The position numbers were made by a program, and so were the translations under genes. This document shows positions 23,917-34,867 of a stretch of DNA of 64,000 nucleotides, piece after piece (positions within the stretch are counted from its first letter, which is position 1; every line of letters starts with the position of its first letter). The DNA comes from Capronia americana (lineage: Eukaryota; Ascomycota; Eurotiomycetes; Chaetothyriales; Herpotrichiellaceae). The stretch lies in the NCBI GenBank assembly GCA_016110215.1, contig JADWQD010000004.1:1922001-1986000 (forward strand), read 5' to 3'. The notes under the pieces were generated by a model. It saw only the letters and a program-made list of their open reading frames with translations. It was not told the DNA's origin and did no database searches.

Positions 23917-25149
23917 TCATTCTAGGTCCATCGTGGCGACGTCTTCACTATATCGCCTTTGCCGTGCAGCTGCAGTCCACCAGAGAAACACGGTTGTCAA
24001 CCAGGTTCTCAGCAAGAAAGTGAACCAGCCACAATCCTTTTGTGTTTCCCAACCGAACGCGGCCTCGTCATAGGCCTTGTTGATACGTTCCCGCCTGACT
24101 TTCTCGTATATGGCGAAGGCATCGTCTAGTCCGTTGTTGAACTCGACCGCCATTACTCGAGCGAACAGAATGGCGTCCTCGAGGGCATATCCTGTGCTTT
24201 CGCCCTGAGGCGGCATTGCGTGTGCGGCGTCTCCCAGCAGCACTGAGCGCTTGGAGCACCACTTGCCTCGGGGAGCCAGTGTGAAGACTGGATAAAGGGT
24301 CCAGTGACTCGTTGCGTCGATGAGGGGATCGAGGAATCCGATGGCACTATTACCGAACCGATCTCTCACATTTTGCCTGATCTTGTCCTGTTCTGACCCA
24401 CGCGCCAGCCATCCTTCTTTCGATCTGACATCTTCCGTTTCTATGATGGCTGCCACGAACTGGTGTTCTCGTTTTGGTTCGTAGTAACTGGTCATGAGAC
24501 TGCCTCGCTTGGACTGGCACAACCCTGTATCCTTCCAAGGGACTTGGGCCTCTTCTCCCAACCCGGCGAAGCCGAAGACAGCCGCTATCCCAGTGTACAC
24601 CGGCCTTCTCTCTGGATCGACGAGATTGGTTCTCACGAAGGAATGTATGCCGTCGCAACCGAGGACCAAATCCGATGTCACTGTGTCACCGTCGTCGACA
24701 TGAACAGTCACCCGCTCATCAGATTCGATGATTTGACTAGGCTTGCGACCATATTCGAGCCTGACATTATCGAGTTGTCGAACACATTCGGTCAGAGACT
24801 GCACCAGGTCTGCACGCATGATCCTGAGCCCCTTGAACGGCGGCTTACCAACCCCGCTCCCCTGTTCCCCGGTGAAGCTGATCTCGCCCAACCTGGCGCC
24901 GGTGTGGATGGTGAAGAGCTCGATTCTGTCTATGGCGGTCCCCAGGGAACCCTCGTGTATCCGAGCAAGGACTCCCAGGTGATGCAGGCACCGTAATGCA
25001 TTTGGCGTCAGTCCCACCGCACCACCGATTGTTGATGGTTCTGGCCGCAGTTCAAGGATTGTGATATCCGGTTTCTCGGGTAGCCACTTGGTCAACGCAA
25101 GTGCTACGGACAGGCCACTGATACCCCCGCCAATAATTGTGATCTTCAT
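23917..25149 (-). CDS. FAD-dependent monooxygenase (salicylate-hydroxylase-like)
   Basis: Class A flavoprotein hydroxylase using NAD(P)H and oxygen on an aromatic or similar substrate. Single exon, 410 aa. The N-terminal dinucleotide fold is IIGGGISGLSVALAL (GxGxxG). The second motif DLVLGCDGIHS lies near residue 165, and the FAD ribityl-binding motif LLGDAAHAMPPQGESTGYALEDA (quoted in two halves: LLGDAAHAMPPQ and GESTGYALEDA) lies near residue 304. The C-terminal end has a hydrophobic run, WFTFLLRTWLTTVFLWW, that could associate with membrane. No introns, unlike most neighbours. Substrate unknown; no biosynthetic cluster partners are seen. Confidence 0.9.
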   Translation of the reverse strand: MKITIIGGGISGLSVALALTKWLPEKPDITILELRPEPSTIGGAVGLTPNALRCLHHLGVLARIHEGSLGTAIDRIELFTIHTGARLGEISFTGEQGSGVGKPPFKGLRIMRADLVQSLTECVRQLDNVRLEYGRKPSQIIESDERVTVHVDDGDTVTSDLVLGCDGIHSFVRTNLVDPERRPVYTGIAAVFGFAGLGEEAQVPWKDTGLCQSKRGSLMTSYYEPKREHQFVAAIIETEDVRSKEGWLARGSEQDKIRQNVRDRFGNSAIGFLDPLIDATSHWTLYPVFTLAPRGKWCSKRSVLLGDAAHAMPPQGESTGYALEDAILFARVMAVEFNNGLDDAFAIYEKVRRERINKAYDEAAFGWETQKDCGWFTFLLRTWLTTVFLWWTAAARQRRYSEDVATMDLE

Positions 25150-25570
25150 TCTTCCGTTTGGGAGCTTTTACACTATCGTCAGTTGGTGAGTTCCAGGGGA
25201 ACAACATCTCCTTGGGCGTCCCGGGGGTCTTGACGCTACTTATGCTTGGACGAAGGGGAAGGCGAAACGCAAAAGAATACTGCTCCATCAGTGTCGGAGT
25301 CTCGTATTCGGCTTGGATTCTGCAGGTGTCTATTTCTCAAAGTGGAAGACCACCGTATTCGCAGCTGCCTTATTGGCCAGCGCCCTGAAGTGGTGGAAGT
25401 GGTCCCTCCACGTTGCTCAGCCATCCCAGCAACTGGCGAACTTCTACAAGCCTCAGCAGGCAGAAATCTTTGCAGGCGTCCTGGAATGTCGACGCGAGGA
25501 CAAAATAGCGCCACGGGTACCATTCAGCACACCCTAGACCGTCACACAAAAAGTACATCGTCATGCAACT
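25150..25570. other. Intergenic, no gene seen
   Basis: 421 bp between the monooxygenase start and the stop of the G-patch gene (both minus). Presumed monooxygenase promoter and SQS1 3' flank. Confidence 0.5.
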
Positions 25571-28018
25571 TCAGCCCAGGCCAGCCTTCGTCGTCTTGAC
25601 AACGTGCTTGATCACCTCGATGCTACCTTTATTCCCAACGGCACCAATACCCATTCCCACCTGCCACCCCATCTTTTCGAGCATGGCGCGACCTTTGTTC
25701 CCTGCACCGATCTCTGGAGCTGAAGCACCGACAACCTCGCCATTCATGTAGGTAGCACCAGACATTGTGCCGCCGCCACCTCTTCGGGCCTTGGCGAATC
25801 CGGCTGTTCTGGTCCTCTGCCCTGCAGTGGTTCGGAAGGAGCCGAAGACGCCCTTGGGGAAGAACTTCCTCGACTCCAATAAAGCATCAATCTCCCAAAT
25901 TGTGTCGATGTCAAATCTTGGGGTATGGGGACCCTTGGTGAGAACAGTATAGCGCCCTATTCCATGTCCATCCTTGCCTTGTGACTTCGAGCCAAGCTTC
26001 AGTGCCTTTGCTAGGCGGTGCATTGCAGCACGCTGGTCTGCGTCCATGGGTGCCAGCTCCAGCATGTCGATTTCTTGAGCCATGAACCGTCTGATTTCTG
26101 CCCGAATCGCCGCAGGCTGATTCCGCTCGGAAGCATCAAGGAGGGCGTCCTCACGCTCAAGCTGCTTCTCTCTTTTGCGCTCAGCCTTCTTCTCGCGATC
26201 CTTCTCCCAGGTACTGCGGAGGCGCTGAGCAAGCTCCGGGTCTTCAACTCCCAGCTCAAAGGGCAAATCAGACTTTCGCCCCTTCTTCTTAGGTCGGAGG
26301 CTTGGGCGGTCGAAGTCCATGATGTCGAAAGCACCATACGGATCCTGATCGAGGGCGTCTGCGAATGCTGAGGCAGAAGGAAAGTGGTCACGCTGACGTC
26401 TGTTGCGCTTTGAGGTGGTGCGGTTGGAGAGATGTTTCTTCGCCGAGAAGGGGATGAATGCGTTTCCAGTTGCAAACTCATCGTCATCCTCCCGCACATC
26501 ATCGCCGTCATCGTAATCGTCCACGGTTCCGTCGAGCAAAAGCAATTTGTCGCTTCCCATGCCCAATTCTTCTTGCTTGGCCAGAGCACGCGCAATCTGC
26601 TCGTCTGTCATGCGTGATGTGTGCTTCAAGATACGTTCGTTTTCTGCATCCTCGGACTCAATATCGTCCATTAAATCGTCCTCGACTTGTTCCGCTTCTG
26701 AATCTGAGTCCGAGTCTTCGGATCCGGGTGTCTCTTGGATCTTCATAACTTGAATCTCCTCAAAGATGCGGATTTCCTCGACGGCGGATGTAGAAGTCAA
26801 CTTGTCGTGCAGGACCCAGCGAGGTTCGCTCGCGTCTTTGCCGTGTGGATTCACAAGGTATTGCCGGCCACTTGGCCGTGTACGGAAACGAAGAACTTGG
26901 CTGACTTCGACAACCTCCTCGTCTGTGGTACTGAATTCGTCAAAGTCCTCCAGGTCGGCAGAATCCCAGTCGATGGCTTGAGCGATTTTGGCGGGCTTCT
27001 TCGCGGCTTTACCGGGAGGCTTGGACTGCACGCTGACTTTCGACTCGGTAGCACTACCAAAAAATCGGAAGTGCTCAGTTCTTCTGCCAGTCTTGACTGA
27101 ACGAGCAGCTTCGGCTACATCGTCGTCACTATCGTCGTCGAAGTTCATGTTGGCGATGTAGTCATTGATGAGGGCCTCTTCATCGTCCTTTCTCCGCTGG
27201 CGGGCACGACCTCGACCATCACGATCTTGACGGTGATGCGAAGATAATATGTTGTTGAATCTTTCTAGGCCAGATGAGCTGGAGTCTTGTGCGGTGATCT
27301 CGGGAGTAGCGAGATGGTTTTGGAAGGGCGGATTTGCCTCGTCAGATGTCTTCTCAGGTGAAGGTGTGGGAGGTTTGGATGTGGCCGGGGTAAGTTTGGC
27401 GGCTGATCTGGGTGCAGAATTGCCTCGACCGGCGAAAACAATTTCCTCTGACGATTGTGACGATGTTGAATCTCTCCTGGGCGCAGGTGGCTGTACGACA
27501 GCGGGAGCCGGGGAGTCTGCCCGCACAAATGGCTGCTCATTTTCAGAGGCAGGTGGCTCTGGCACTGCTGTGAGCTCCGCAGGCAAGGTGTCAACGTTCT
27601 TCTTATCTGCGTCCTCTTCCGCTGTAGCTTTGATCTCCTCCTGGTGTAGATGTCCGGCACTGACGAAGGTGATGGTTTGTTCCCTCAGTCTCGAAGAACC
27701 CCAAGCCATAGCATGCCGCTCCGTGTTCTTAGCAGCCTGAGCCATGCTTAATGGTGCATTCGGTAGAAAAGAGGCATTGGAACTGGAGTAAGCCTGCCAG
27801 TTGTTGACAGGGTCGCGGTGGCGGGCATTAGGACCTAAACAGTCTTGTCAGGATCGCACCCCACCTGAGATTTCACTTGAAAGACGTCTGGACTTGGACT
27901 GACCTTCCGACCACGGCGACGGCGAAGGTGAATTATGCTGAGACCAGTGGGCTGTCGAGTGATTTGGTGTGCCTCCGTTCCTCCTCTTGCGACCCTGCGC
28001 TCGCTGCCGTGGACCCAT
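25571..28018 (-). CDS. SQS1: G-patch/R3H protein, SQS1-like (Prp43 helicase cofactor)
   Basis: In yeast, Sqs1/Pfa1 activates the DEAH helicase Prp43 in splicing and ribosome assembly. Exons 28018-27904 and 27834-25571; 792 aa. The long open exon starts earlier than its first ATG (27745). Reading back through a TTTAG acceptor with CTGAC branch gives the in-frame RDPVNNWQAYSSSN sequence, joined to a basic exon 1 (MGPRQRAQGRKRRNGG) at a GTCAGT donor. The middle is acidic and low-complexity. An R3H-like segment (EIRRFMAQEIDMLELAPMDA) lies near the C-terminal third. A Gly-rich G-patch (KGRAMLEKMGWQVGMGIG) ends the protein. Shares a 775-bp upstream region with ATG4. Confidence 0.88.
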
Positions 28019-28793
28019 GGTTGCGCGGGGTGGTGAGGATTGAATTTGCCCACTTCCACACAGTGAATGGCGAAGTTAATTCAGTTTCAGGAAGCAATAA
28101 TTTGACACCAACAAGGTACGTACTACTGATACAGAATAACTCAGTTTCAGTAATTTGCACTCGAGGTGCGGGTATGAATCACAAAGGGAAGAACAGTCAT
28201 GGGCGATATCGATTGAATGAGGAATGGCGTTGGGGGCGACGTTGTCCATCGACTGCCATCTGAGCATCTCCAACACCCACTGTCATTCCACCAGTTAAAA
28301 CCTCCGGTGAAGGCCGAGACGCCTCCATCTCCGGATGACGGGCCCCGGACTCCAGCCTGCCACGCCTGCATACCGCTCCTCATGATCAATCACCGCAGGC
28401 GAGGCTGACGATGATACCGCTTGACTTGATGCCTGCTTCGACCTCATTATTATATCCTTTTCGTTCGTTCGTTTAACCCGCAACGACCGAGTCCCGCCTG
28501 CAACGTGCTCTTGTTAGAGCTGAATAATTACAAACGACACTTCTATACCTAATCCCTAAACGACGGCAATCCTGGACGCCCTCCGAGCTTTGTTTGCATC
28601 CCGTCACACCTCCAGCTCACAAGACCCATCACTGGCTCTACTCAACTACAAGCAGAGGGAGGAGAGCTTGTCATTACTTCTACAACCGCTGAATCGACTC
28701 CCACCTCAGGCCCATACACCACTCGGGGCCCTCCTATATGCACTCTCCCTTACCCTGCAGAACATCCCTCGCCCTGTGCAGGCTCAAGGCGTC
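28019..28793. promoter_or_regulatory. Shared upstream region of SQS1 and ATG4
   Basis: 775 bp between two divergent start codons. TCAGTTTCAG occurs twice, at 28081-28090 and 28141-28150. The ATG4 frame stays open upstream to 28590 without an ATG, so part of this may be 5' leader. No other gene. Confidence 0.5.
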
Positions 28794-30389
28794 ATGAATG
28801 GCGTCGAGATTAAGCGCTTCGTGCGCTATTTCTACGACCCTCCTCCAAAATACGATGACATGTCGGGTACATCAATATGGCTGCTGGGAAAAGAGTACAA
28901 GGCCACACCGCCAAAACCAGTAACCACAACCGACCATGATGATGTGGTCGAGGTGGAGTCATCGTCGGATTCACACGAACCTTCAGATGCTGCAAGTGCT
29001 CCGTCCACTGCTCCAGAGACACAGCAACAGCAACAGCAATCACAACTGAACCCTCTAGAGTCACAGAATACAAGCAGTTTCGACGACGCACAACTTGTCA
29101 CTGGAGGAGAGGACACCCCTTCGCTTTCCAACGACCCTTCAGATCGAGGCTGGCCCATCCCGTTCCTTGACGACTTCGAGTCGCGAGTGTGGATGACCTA
29201 CCGCTCAAACTTCATCCCGATTCCCCGCTCGCACGATGCCGACTCAGGTACCGGCCTCTCCTGGTCCGTCCGGCTACGCAACCTCACTGAGCGGGAAGGT
29301 TTCAGCAGCGATACCGGCTGGGGCTGTATGATCCGTTCGGGACAATCCCTCCTTGCCAATGCACTGATCATGCTCCGTCTGGGTCGAGACTGGCGGAGGC
29401 CAGGAACACATACGTCCCGAACAGCATCTCCTCCGCCATCTACCGACTCGCCCACGGACACTTCTCCCTCGACGCAAACAGAAGCTTCGATCCTCTCGCT
29501 GTTCGCCGACTCCCCCTCCGCGCCATTCAGCATCCACCGCTTCGTCCACCACGGTGCAACCTCCTGCGGAAAACATCCCGGCCAGTGGTTCGGGCCCTCC
29601 GCCACTGCCAGCTGTATCCAAGCGCTCAGTGCGGAGTGCGCCTCTGCAGCCGGATTGCGCGTCTACGTGACCCCCTCGGCCAGTGAAGTCTACGAGGACA
29701 AGTTCCGGTCCATCGCCCGCGCCAGCGCCACCGATGCCACGATAAAACCCACTCTGATCCTTCTGGGGATACGCTTGGGATTGGATCGCATAACACCAGT
29801 CTACCACGAAGCTCTGAAGAGCAGTCTGACATACCCGCAGAGCATCGGCATCGCAGGCGGACGCCCCTCCTCCTCTCACTACTTCATCGGCTGCCAGGGC
29901 GACTTGTTCTTCTACCTGGACCCTCACGAAACGCGGGCCTCTCTGCCCTACCACGCGTCCTCCGCCGAATACACCGACGAAGAGATCTCCACATGCCATA
30001 CACGCCGTCTCCGCGGACTGCGCATTTCTGAGATGGATCCCTCCATGCTGATCGGATTCCTGATCAGAGACGAAAGTGACTGGGAAGATTGGAAGCGGAG
30101 GTTAAAAGAAACAAAGGGCAAGCCGATTGTGCACGTGCTGGAGAAGGAGCCGCCAGTCCCAGGGGAGAGCAGAGAGAGGAAAGAGGCCGTGGACGAGGTG
30201 GTGAGTTTCGACGATGAGGAAGACGACGAGACCGTCACAGTAACGGGCAAGGAGGATGAAGAGGGTATCAAGGTTGAAGCCTCCACAGGAGAGTCAGGCA
30301 CGGCACACCCCGAAGCTGAAACCGAAGCTGGGGACGATGCAGTCAAGGTCTCGGTGCCGCAGAAAGACATGTCTGTGGAGACAGTGTAA
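28794..30389 (+). CDS. ATG4: Autophagy cysteine protease Atg4
   Basis: Cytosolic peptidase (family C54) that trims Atg8 to expose its C-terminal Gly and later releases it from lipid. Single exon from ATG 28794; 531 aa. The catalytic Cys178 is in TDTGWGCMIRSGQ; Asp376 and His378 are in FFYLDPHETR. GIAGGRPSSSHYFIGCQGDL precedes them. Residues 36-120 are an acidic/Ser-rich insert with a Gln tract. A second insert (about 204-232, TSRTASPPPSTDS) splits the domain. The C-terminal tail after about residue 440 is long and acidic. An open frame continues upstream to 28590 but has no ATG, so the Met beginning MNGVEIKRFV is chosen, matching the usual family start. Confidence 0.93.
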   Translation: MNGVEIKRFVRYFYDPPPKYDDMSGTSIWLLGKEYKATPPKPVTTTDHDDVVEVESSSDSHEPSDAASAPSTAPETQQQQQQSQLNPLESQNTSSFDDAQLVTGGEDTPSLSNDPSDRGWPIPFLDDFESRVWMTYRSNFIPIPRSHDADSGTGLSWSVRLRNLTEREGFSSDTGWGCMIRSGQSLLANALIMLRLGRDWRRPGTHTSRTASPPPSTDSPTDTSPSTQTEASILSLFADSPSAPFSIHRFVHHGATSCGKHPGQWFGPSATASCIQALSAECASAAGLRVYVTPSASEVYEDKFRSIARASATDATIKPTLILLGIRLGLDRITPVYHEALKSSLTYPQSIGIAGGRPSSSHYFIGCQGDLFFYLDPHETRASLPYHASSAEYTDEEISTCHTRRLRGLRISEMDPSMLIGFLIRDESDWEDWKRRLKETKGKPIVHVLEKEPPVPGESRERKEAVDEVVSFDDEEDDETVTVTGKEDEEGIKVEASTGESGTAHPEAETEAGDDAVKVSVPQKDMSVETV

Positions 30390-31233
30390 TGGTTCATGAT
30401 ATTGCGACGCATAACGAAGGGATACCACACACAGCAGGGTTCATGTTTGGGCTGGGTTGGCCAGGTGGAGTTTTTGGGTTCAATCAGTTGTGCGAGGGCT
30501 GGACAGCGAAGGCTCGTCACTGCCGAGTACACCAGAGAGCATAATCCGGACAAGGTAGTCCGTACTGTAGGTATTTACTTCTTGAATGGATCATGCCTCT
30601 GGAGCCTTCAAGAGTGAGAGGTGCTTCTTGTATCACGGATTCTCGCATGCCCTTGCGACCACTCGGCTCTCATGGTAGCAAGGATCTTGTTGACACTCGC
30701 ACTGAGCAACTGACAGCGCACGGGCGAATGTCGAGGAGTGGCTGGCATGGTCTGTCTCCAGATGCGCGGTGCTAGCGCGCAACTCGCTGGACGCGTACCA
30801 CAACAAAGGCGTTCCTCTTGGAACCCAAATCTCCCTCCCGGTCGCGAGCGTGCAGACCACTATGCGAGATCAAAAAAGGGAAGACGAATTATGGAAGGCT
30901 TGAACGACTGTTTTCATGCTTTGAATTGATGTCTCAGATTCCAACTATGCAGCTGGAGAATCTGGTACCTCATGCTTCCGTGTTGGTTATTGTACATAGC
31001 ACAGAAGCTCTTCTCTGCAGGATCGTAAAAAGCATGAGTGACTTGCCGGTGAGCAAGCATCACCTCTGATAGCTCATCGTTGTCAATGATCCCAATACCC
31101 CATGACGCATCGTAATGTGTTGATGAAAACCCGTTTCAACACCGCTGTTCCATTTGTGCCCACACAAAACCCCATTGCAGATTGAAAACAAGCAAAACCC
31201 AACCATGAACCAAGTAAGAACAAGTGACCACGA
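30390..31233. other. Intergenic between convergent ATG4 and H2B genes
   Basis: 0.84 kb holding two 3' flanks. Only short, motif-free frames; nothing else seen. Confidence 0.55.
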
Positions 31234-31777
31234 CTACTTGCTCTGAGAAGAGTACTTGGTGACGGCCTTTGTGCCTTCAGAGACGGCGTGCTTGGCGAGT
31301 TCACCAGGCAGGATCAATCTGACCGATGTCTGGATCTCTCTGGAAGAGATCGTGGACTTCTTGTTGTAGGCAGCAAGCTTGGAGGCTTCGGTGGCGACAC
31401 GCTCGAAGATATCTGCAGGCAACCGTCAGATAACTGTGGTTCGGGACTGATTGGTGCACTTGGACTTACCATTGACGAATGAGTTCAAGATTGACATGGC
31501 GCGGTTGGAGATACCAGTGTCGGGGTGAACTTGCTTGAGGACTGCCAAAGACGCGTCAGTTTGGGATGCGAATGCGCTGATCAAGTCGGAATGAGTTCTC
31601 ACCTTTGTAGATGTACGAAGAGTAGGTTTCCTTCCTCGTCTTGCCGCGCTTCTTCTTCTCGCCTGATGGTGCAGCTGCTGTCTTCTTGCCAGCCTCTTTC
31701 TTCTCAGCTGCGGGAGCTTTGCCAGCTGGGGCCTTGCCGCCAGTGGTGGGTTTCTTGGACGCTTCTTTGGGAGCCAT
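31234..31777 (-). CDS. Histone H2B
   Basis: Core nucleosome histone. Exons 31777-31603, 31541-31470, 31412-31234; introns 61 and 57 bp; 141 aa. The N-tail is Lys/Ala/Pro-rich. The histone fold reads [20 protein letters not shown], then [20 protein letters not shown], then [20 protein letters not shown]. It ends [17 protein letters not shown], which holds the conserved lysine ubiquitinated in yeast H2B (the Lys of AVTKYSS). Both junctions fall at positions that restore conserved histone sequence. Transcribed away from H2A from a common promoter, the usual fungal arrangement, which links their S-phase expression. Confidence 0.97.
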
Positions 31778-32498
31778 TTCTGATGTGAGATTGAAATTCG
31801 CAAAAGGCGAAGTTGGATGAAGTATGCGAGAAGAAATTGATGATTGAGAGTGTATGAGGCGTGGATGAGTGATGGATGGATGGAGAAGGAAGGAAAGATG
31901 AAGCGTGAAAGGCGGGTGATGGCAACTCTTATACCAGGCGCAAGTGCGAGAGAGGGCGCGGGTTGATGCGAGATGGGAGACACGGCTCGGGGTTGATCCT
32001 GGGTAACGGATTGCGCGATTTTATCTGTGTATTGTTATCGTGTCGATTTTGAGGAGTTTTCAGCCACTCAGAGTGCAGGATCAGAGTGCTTGGCGGAAAG
32101 ATATGGTAAGGCGATGTAATGCCGGCCGCGTATTGTCAAGTCCTCTGGAAAAGTCATTTTTGATCAATCTGCAGCCTGCACCATGATTGGCTGCAGCCCT
32201 TCTCTGTGATCCAAAACGCCGCTCCTCCACTGCGCTGCGCTGCATCTTTCATCACAAGCTCCCGCGAGGTTGATCTGGAGGCGCGACTCAACAGCCCGCA
32301 ACCCGCATCGCCCGCCTGCTCTCATTCCTTTATAACTTCCCTTTCCCTCCCACCATCATCCACCCTTCCCTTCCTCTTCTTCTCATCCATCCACAACTTC
32401 AGCTTCCATCACTCATCTGACACTTCTGTCCATCGCGACTTCGTCTCACAACCCAATTTCAACTTTTCCAAAAACCCAATCTCTCAACCCTCATCAAA
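31778..32498. promoter_or_regulatory. Bidirectional H2B/H2A promoter
   Basis: 721 bp between divergent histone starts. A CCAAT box in reverse form (ATTGG) at 32186-32190 lies between inverted CTGCAGCC (32169-32176) and GGCTGCAG (32189-32196) arms. A long C/T-rich tract (about 32330-32400) precedes the H2A start, as is common near fungal transcription starts. Confidence 0.65.
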
Positions 32499-33058
32499 AT
32501 GACTGGCGGAAAATCTGGTGGCAAGGCCTCTGGCTCCAAGAGCGCTCAATCGTAAGTCATCTCCATCCAAACTTTCATCAGTATGGTGCGGCTGCGCGAC
32601 TGGTTTCACGCGATCCGCCTGTCTGAACTCGATGGAACATGTGCTGACTTCTATCGCAGCCGGTCCTCCAAGGCTGGCCTTGCATTCCCTGTCGGCCGTG
32701 TCCATCGTCTCTTGAGAAAGGGCAACTATGCTCAGCGTGTCGGTGCCGGCGCTCCTGTCTACCTCGCCGCTGTCCTGGAGTACCTCGCCGCCGAAATTCT
32801 CGAACTTGCCGGCAACGCCGCTCGTGACAACAAGAAGACCCGTATCATCCCCCGTCATCTTCAACTGGCCATCCGAAACGATGAGGAGTTGAACAAGCTG
32901 CTCGGACACGTCACAATCGCCCAAGGTGGTGTCCTGCCCAACATTCACCAGAGTACGTTTATCGTCTACATTGCACATGCGACATTTGCTGACTTTCATT
33001 CTCAGACTTGCTGCCCAAGAAGACCACCAAGGGCAAAGGCCCCAGCCAAGAGCTGTAA
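32499..33058 (+). CDS. Histone H2A
   Basis: Core nucleosome histone. Exons 32499-32551, 32660-32952, 33006-33058; introns 108 and 53 bp; 132 aa. MTGGKSGGKASG starts the tail. The fold reads SKAGLAFPVGRVHRLL, VYLAAVLEYLAAEILELAGN and HLQLAIRNDEELNKLLG. The protein ends GPSQEL: Ser129 in the SQ-E/L motif is the damage-response phosphorylation site known for fungal H2A, so this canonical H2A also serves the H2A.X role. Start context TCAAAATGAC is strong. Confidence 0.97.
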
Positions 33059-33810
33059 GCTCTTAGTGCACATTGTTTCTGAACTGGGTTGCTTTTGACA
33101 TGGGAGTTTCACGACAACACGGGGTTACGGGTTGGGTTGGTCAGGTTCACGGGCCATTTTCAGAGTTTGTGCTTTCACCGGCATCGGAGAGCTGGGTCGT
33201 GTACATTATGCTCATTGGCATGCCTATTATCATCATGATCATGGATAGGAATGCAACAGGGGCATGAGACGAGACATGCGAGAGTGCTGAGCCAACGGCT
33301 TTGCAGAGCAGTGATCATTCGACGACAACTTCAATGATCCAGACAATGATAAACATTCAAAAACTCTCTCGGGTCTTTCACTTTTTCAAAGCGTAGCCAT
33401 TTTGATTGCAGTCCAAATTAAACCATCAGCGATGCTGAACGGGAATGCGGACTTCCGGGGGCTTTCAGCATACAAGGGTTAGTCCACTGGCGCGTCAAGA
33501 ATCAACTCCCAAATCATGGCGAAATCAACACAGCACGTCCCGGGCGCGGTGGAACATGCTCTGTGTTAGACTAGGGCCAAGGTTCAACAAGTCTAGCCAT
33601 GCAAAGCCTGGCGTGGTGGATATTCGAGTCAATCAGCCGTGCAGTATAAGAACTAACAAGCGAACAAGACGCCATGATATCGCAATGAGGAGCTTTCATT
33701 GATTTTGCCTGAATGTCCTTCCTTGCGCTTGTGCAGCAGAAACAGTGTATGCGCCCAGGTGCTGTAATATGTACAAGTCGGGCCCAACCAACCATGCATG
33801 TCTTGTCCGA
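33059..33810. other. Intergenic between convergent H2A and complex I subunit genes
   Basis: 0.75 kb with two 3' flanks; no frame with support. Confidence 0.5.
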
Positions 33811-34334
33811 TCATAACCTCTTCACGAACTCTCTTGATGGCGGCGGTAGATCTGGGGCGGGCAGATTTCGTTCATACTTCGAACCTGTAGAGTGCGATAG
33901 ATTAGCGACCTGAATTAGGGGTGTCCTGAGAACATGATCACTCACCTCCAGGAGCAGTTGGTGGCCTGTACGGGTCCGGGTGCTTCCATTTGTCTAACAG
34001 CTTTTCTGTCTCGTTGAAGAGAATCTGCAACCATCGTTTATCAGCAACGCTCCATCGCATGAACAGTGGCAGGTCCAGTCGGAACATGAAAGTCATGGGC
34101 ATACTCTCTGTTGTCTGTGATCAGTGATGCTCTTGTTCGCATCGAATAGTGATCGGATGTAGACAGCTTGTCCGCGCCAGAGGTTTCTTTGGACAGCCCA
34201 GTCGAGGGCAAGCTTCAGCGACCGTCGATACAGGTCTCTGCCAGTACAGAATCAGCATTGAGACCAAGAATGATACCGATTGCATGTGCAATATCTTACC
34301 GAACTGCCTTGACATGAGGGCTCATCGAGGCCAT
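33811..34334 (-). CDS. Complex I LYR subunit, NDUFB9/B22 type (four small exons)
   Basis: Accessory subunit of mitochondrial NADH:ubiquinone oxidoreductase; LYR proteins bind the acyl carrier protein. No single long frame reveals it. Splicing 34334-34300, 34237-34105, 34024-33946 and 33884-33811 (introns 62, 80 and 61 bp) gives 106 aa. MASMSPHVKAVRDLYRRSLK holds the LYR motif at residues 14-16, followed by LALDWAVQRNLWRGQAVYIR. The C-terminal half has the family's KWKHPDPYRPPTAPGGSKYE, where the PGGSKYER block is made by the last splice. It ends EFVKRL. Length fits fungal B22 subunits. It is divergent from KGD2, another mitochondrial enzyme gene, with 533 bp between starts. Confidence 0.9.
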
Positions 34335-34867
34335 TTTGACCGGCGCAGTCTGTCGCCAACAACCAATTCACAGGTAACCTCCTCCTATCGGACGGATAGA
34401 CAAAACCGGCTTCTGTGTCTTCTGTCCGTCCCGATACTCTCTGGTCTGTGGCCGGACGTTGTGTTGAAGCCGTCGTTGAATCTGTAATTGGATCGAGTCG
34501 ATTGGAGGTGCAGCCAGAGGCGAGCAGGCTTGGCGCCAAAGCTCCTTGTCTCGTCTCGGGCTGCAGGCAAGCGGGCGGCGGCTCCTCTGGCTGCGCGACT
34601 TTTCTGGACAACGTCACAGCCCAATTGGAGCTCCGACAGAGCTTTCCATTCCCGTGCTCCCAATCCGCAAAGACGAACGCTCTTCTTGGTTCAAAGTCTC
34701 CAGTGTATCTGGAGAACGGTGCTTTAGTGTTAGCAGCACCCTTTCATTCTCTATATTCCAAGCCGGCGGTGAGTCCGCCTCGCATGCTACGGCAATAAAC
34801 GTCCTCGCTCTCTGGAGCATCGACTGTCTACTTTACACGTTGCACGGTCGGCGAAACAATCCCCAAT
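34335..34867. promoter_or_regulatory. Shared upstream region of the complex I subunit and KGD2
   Basis: 533 bp between divergent starts of two mitochondrial respiration genes. Contains CCAAT at 34620-34624 (in agCCCAATTGG). Probably a bidirectional promoter; inference from spacing. Confidence 0.55.

Noticed and set aside
29274..29999. 241-codon minus-strand open frame
   Set aside because: Mirror frame of ATG4 coding sequence; no motifs.
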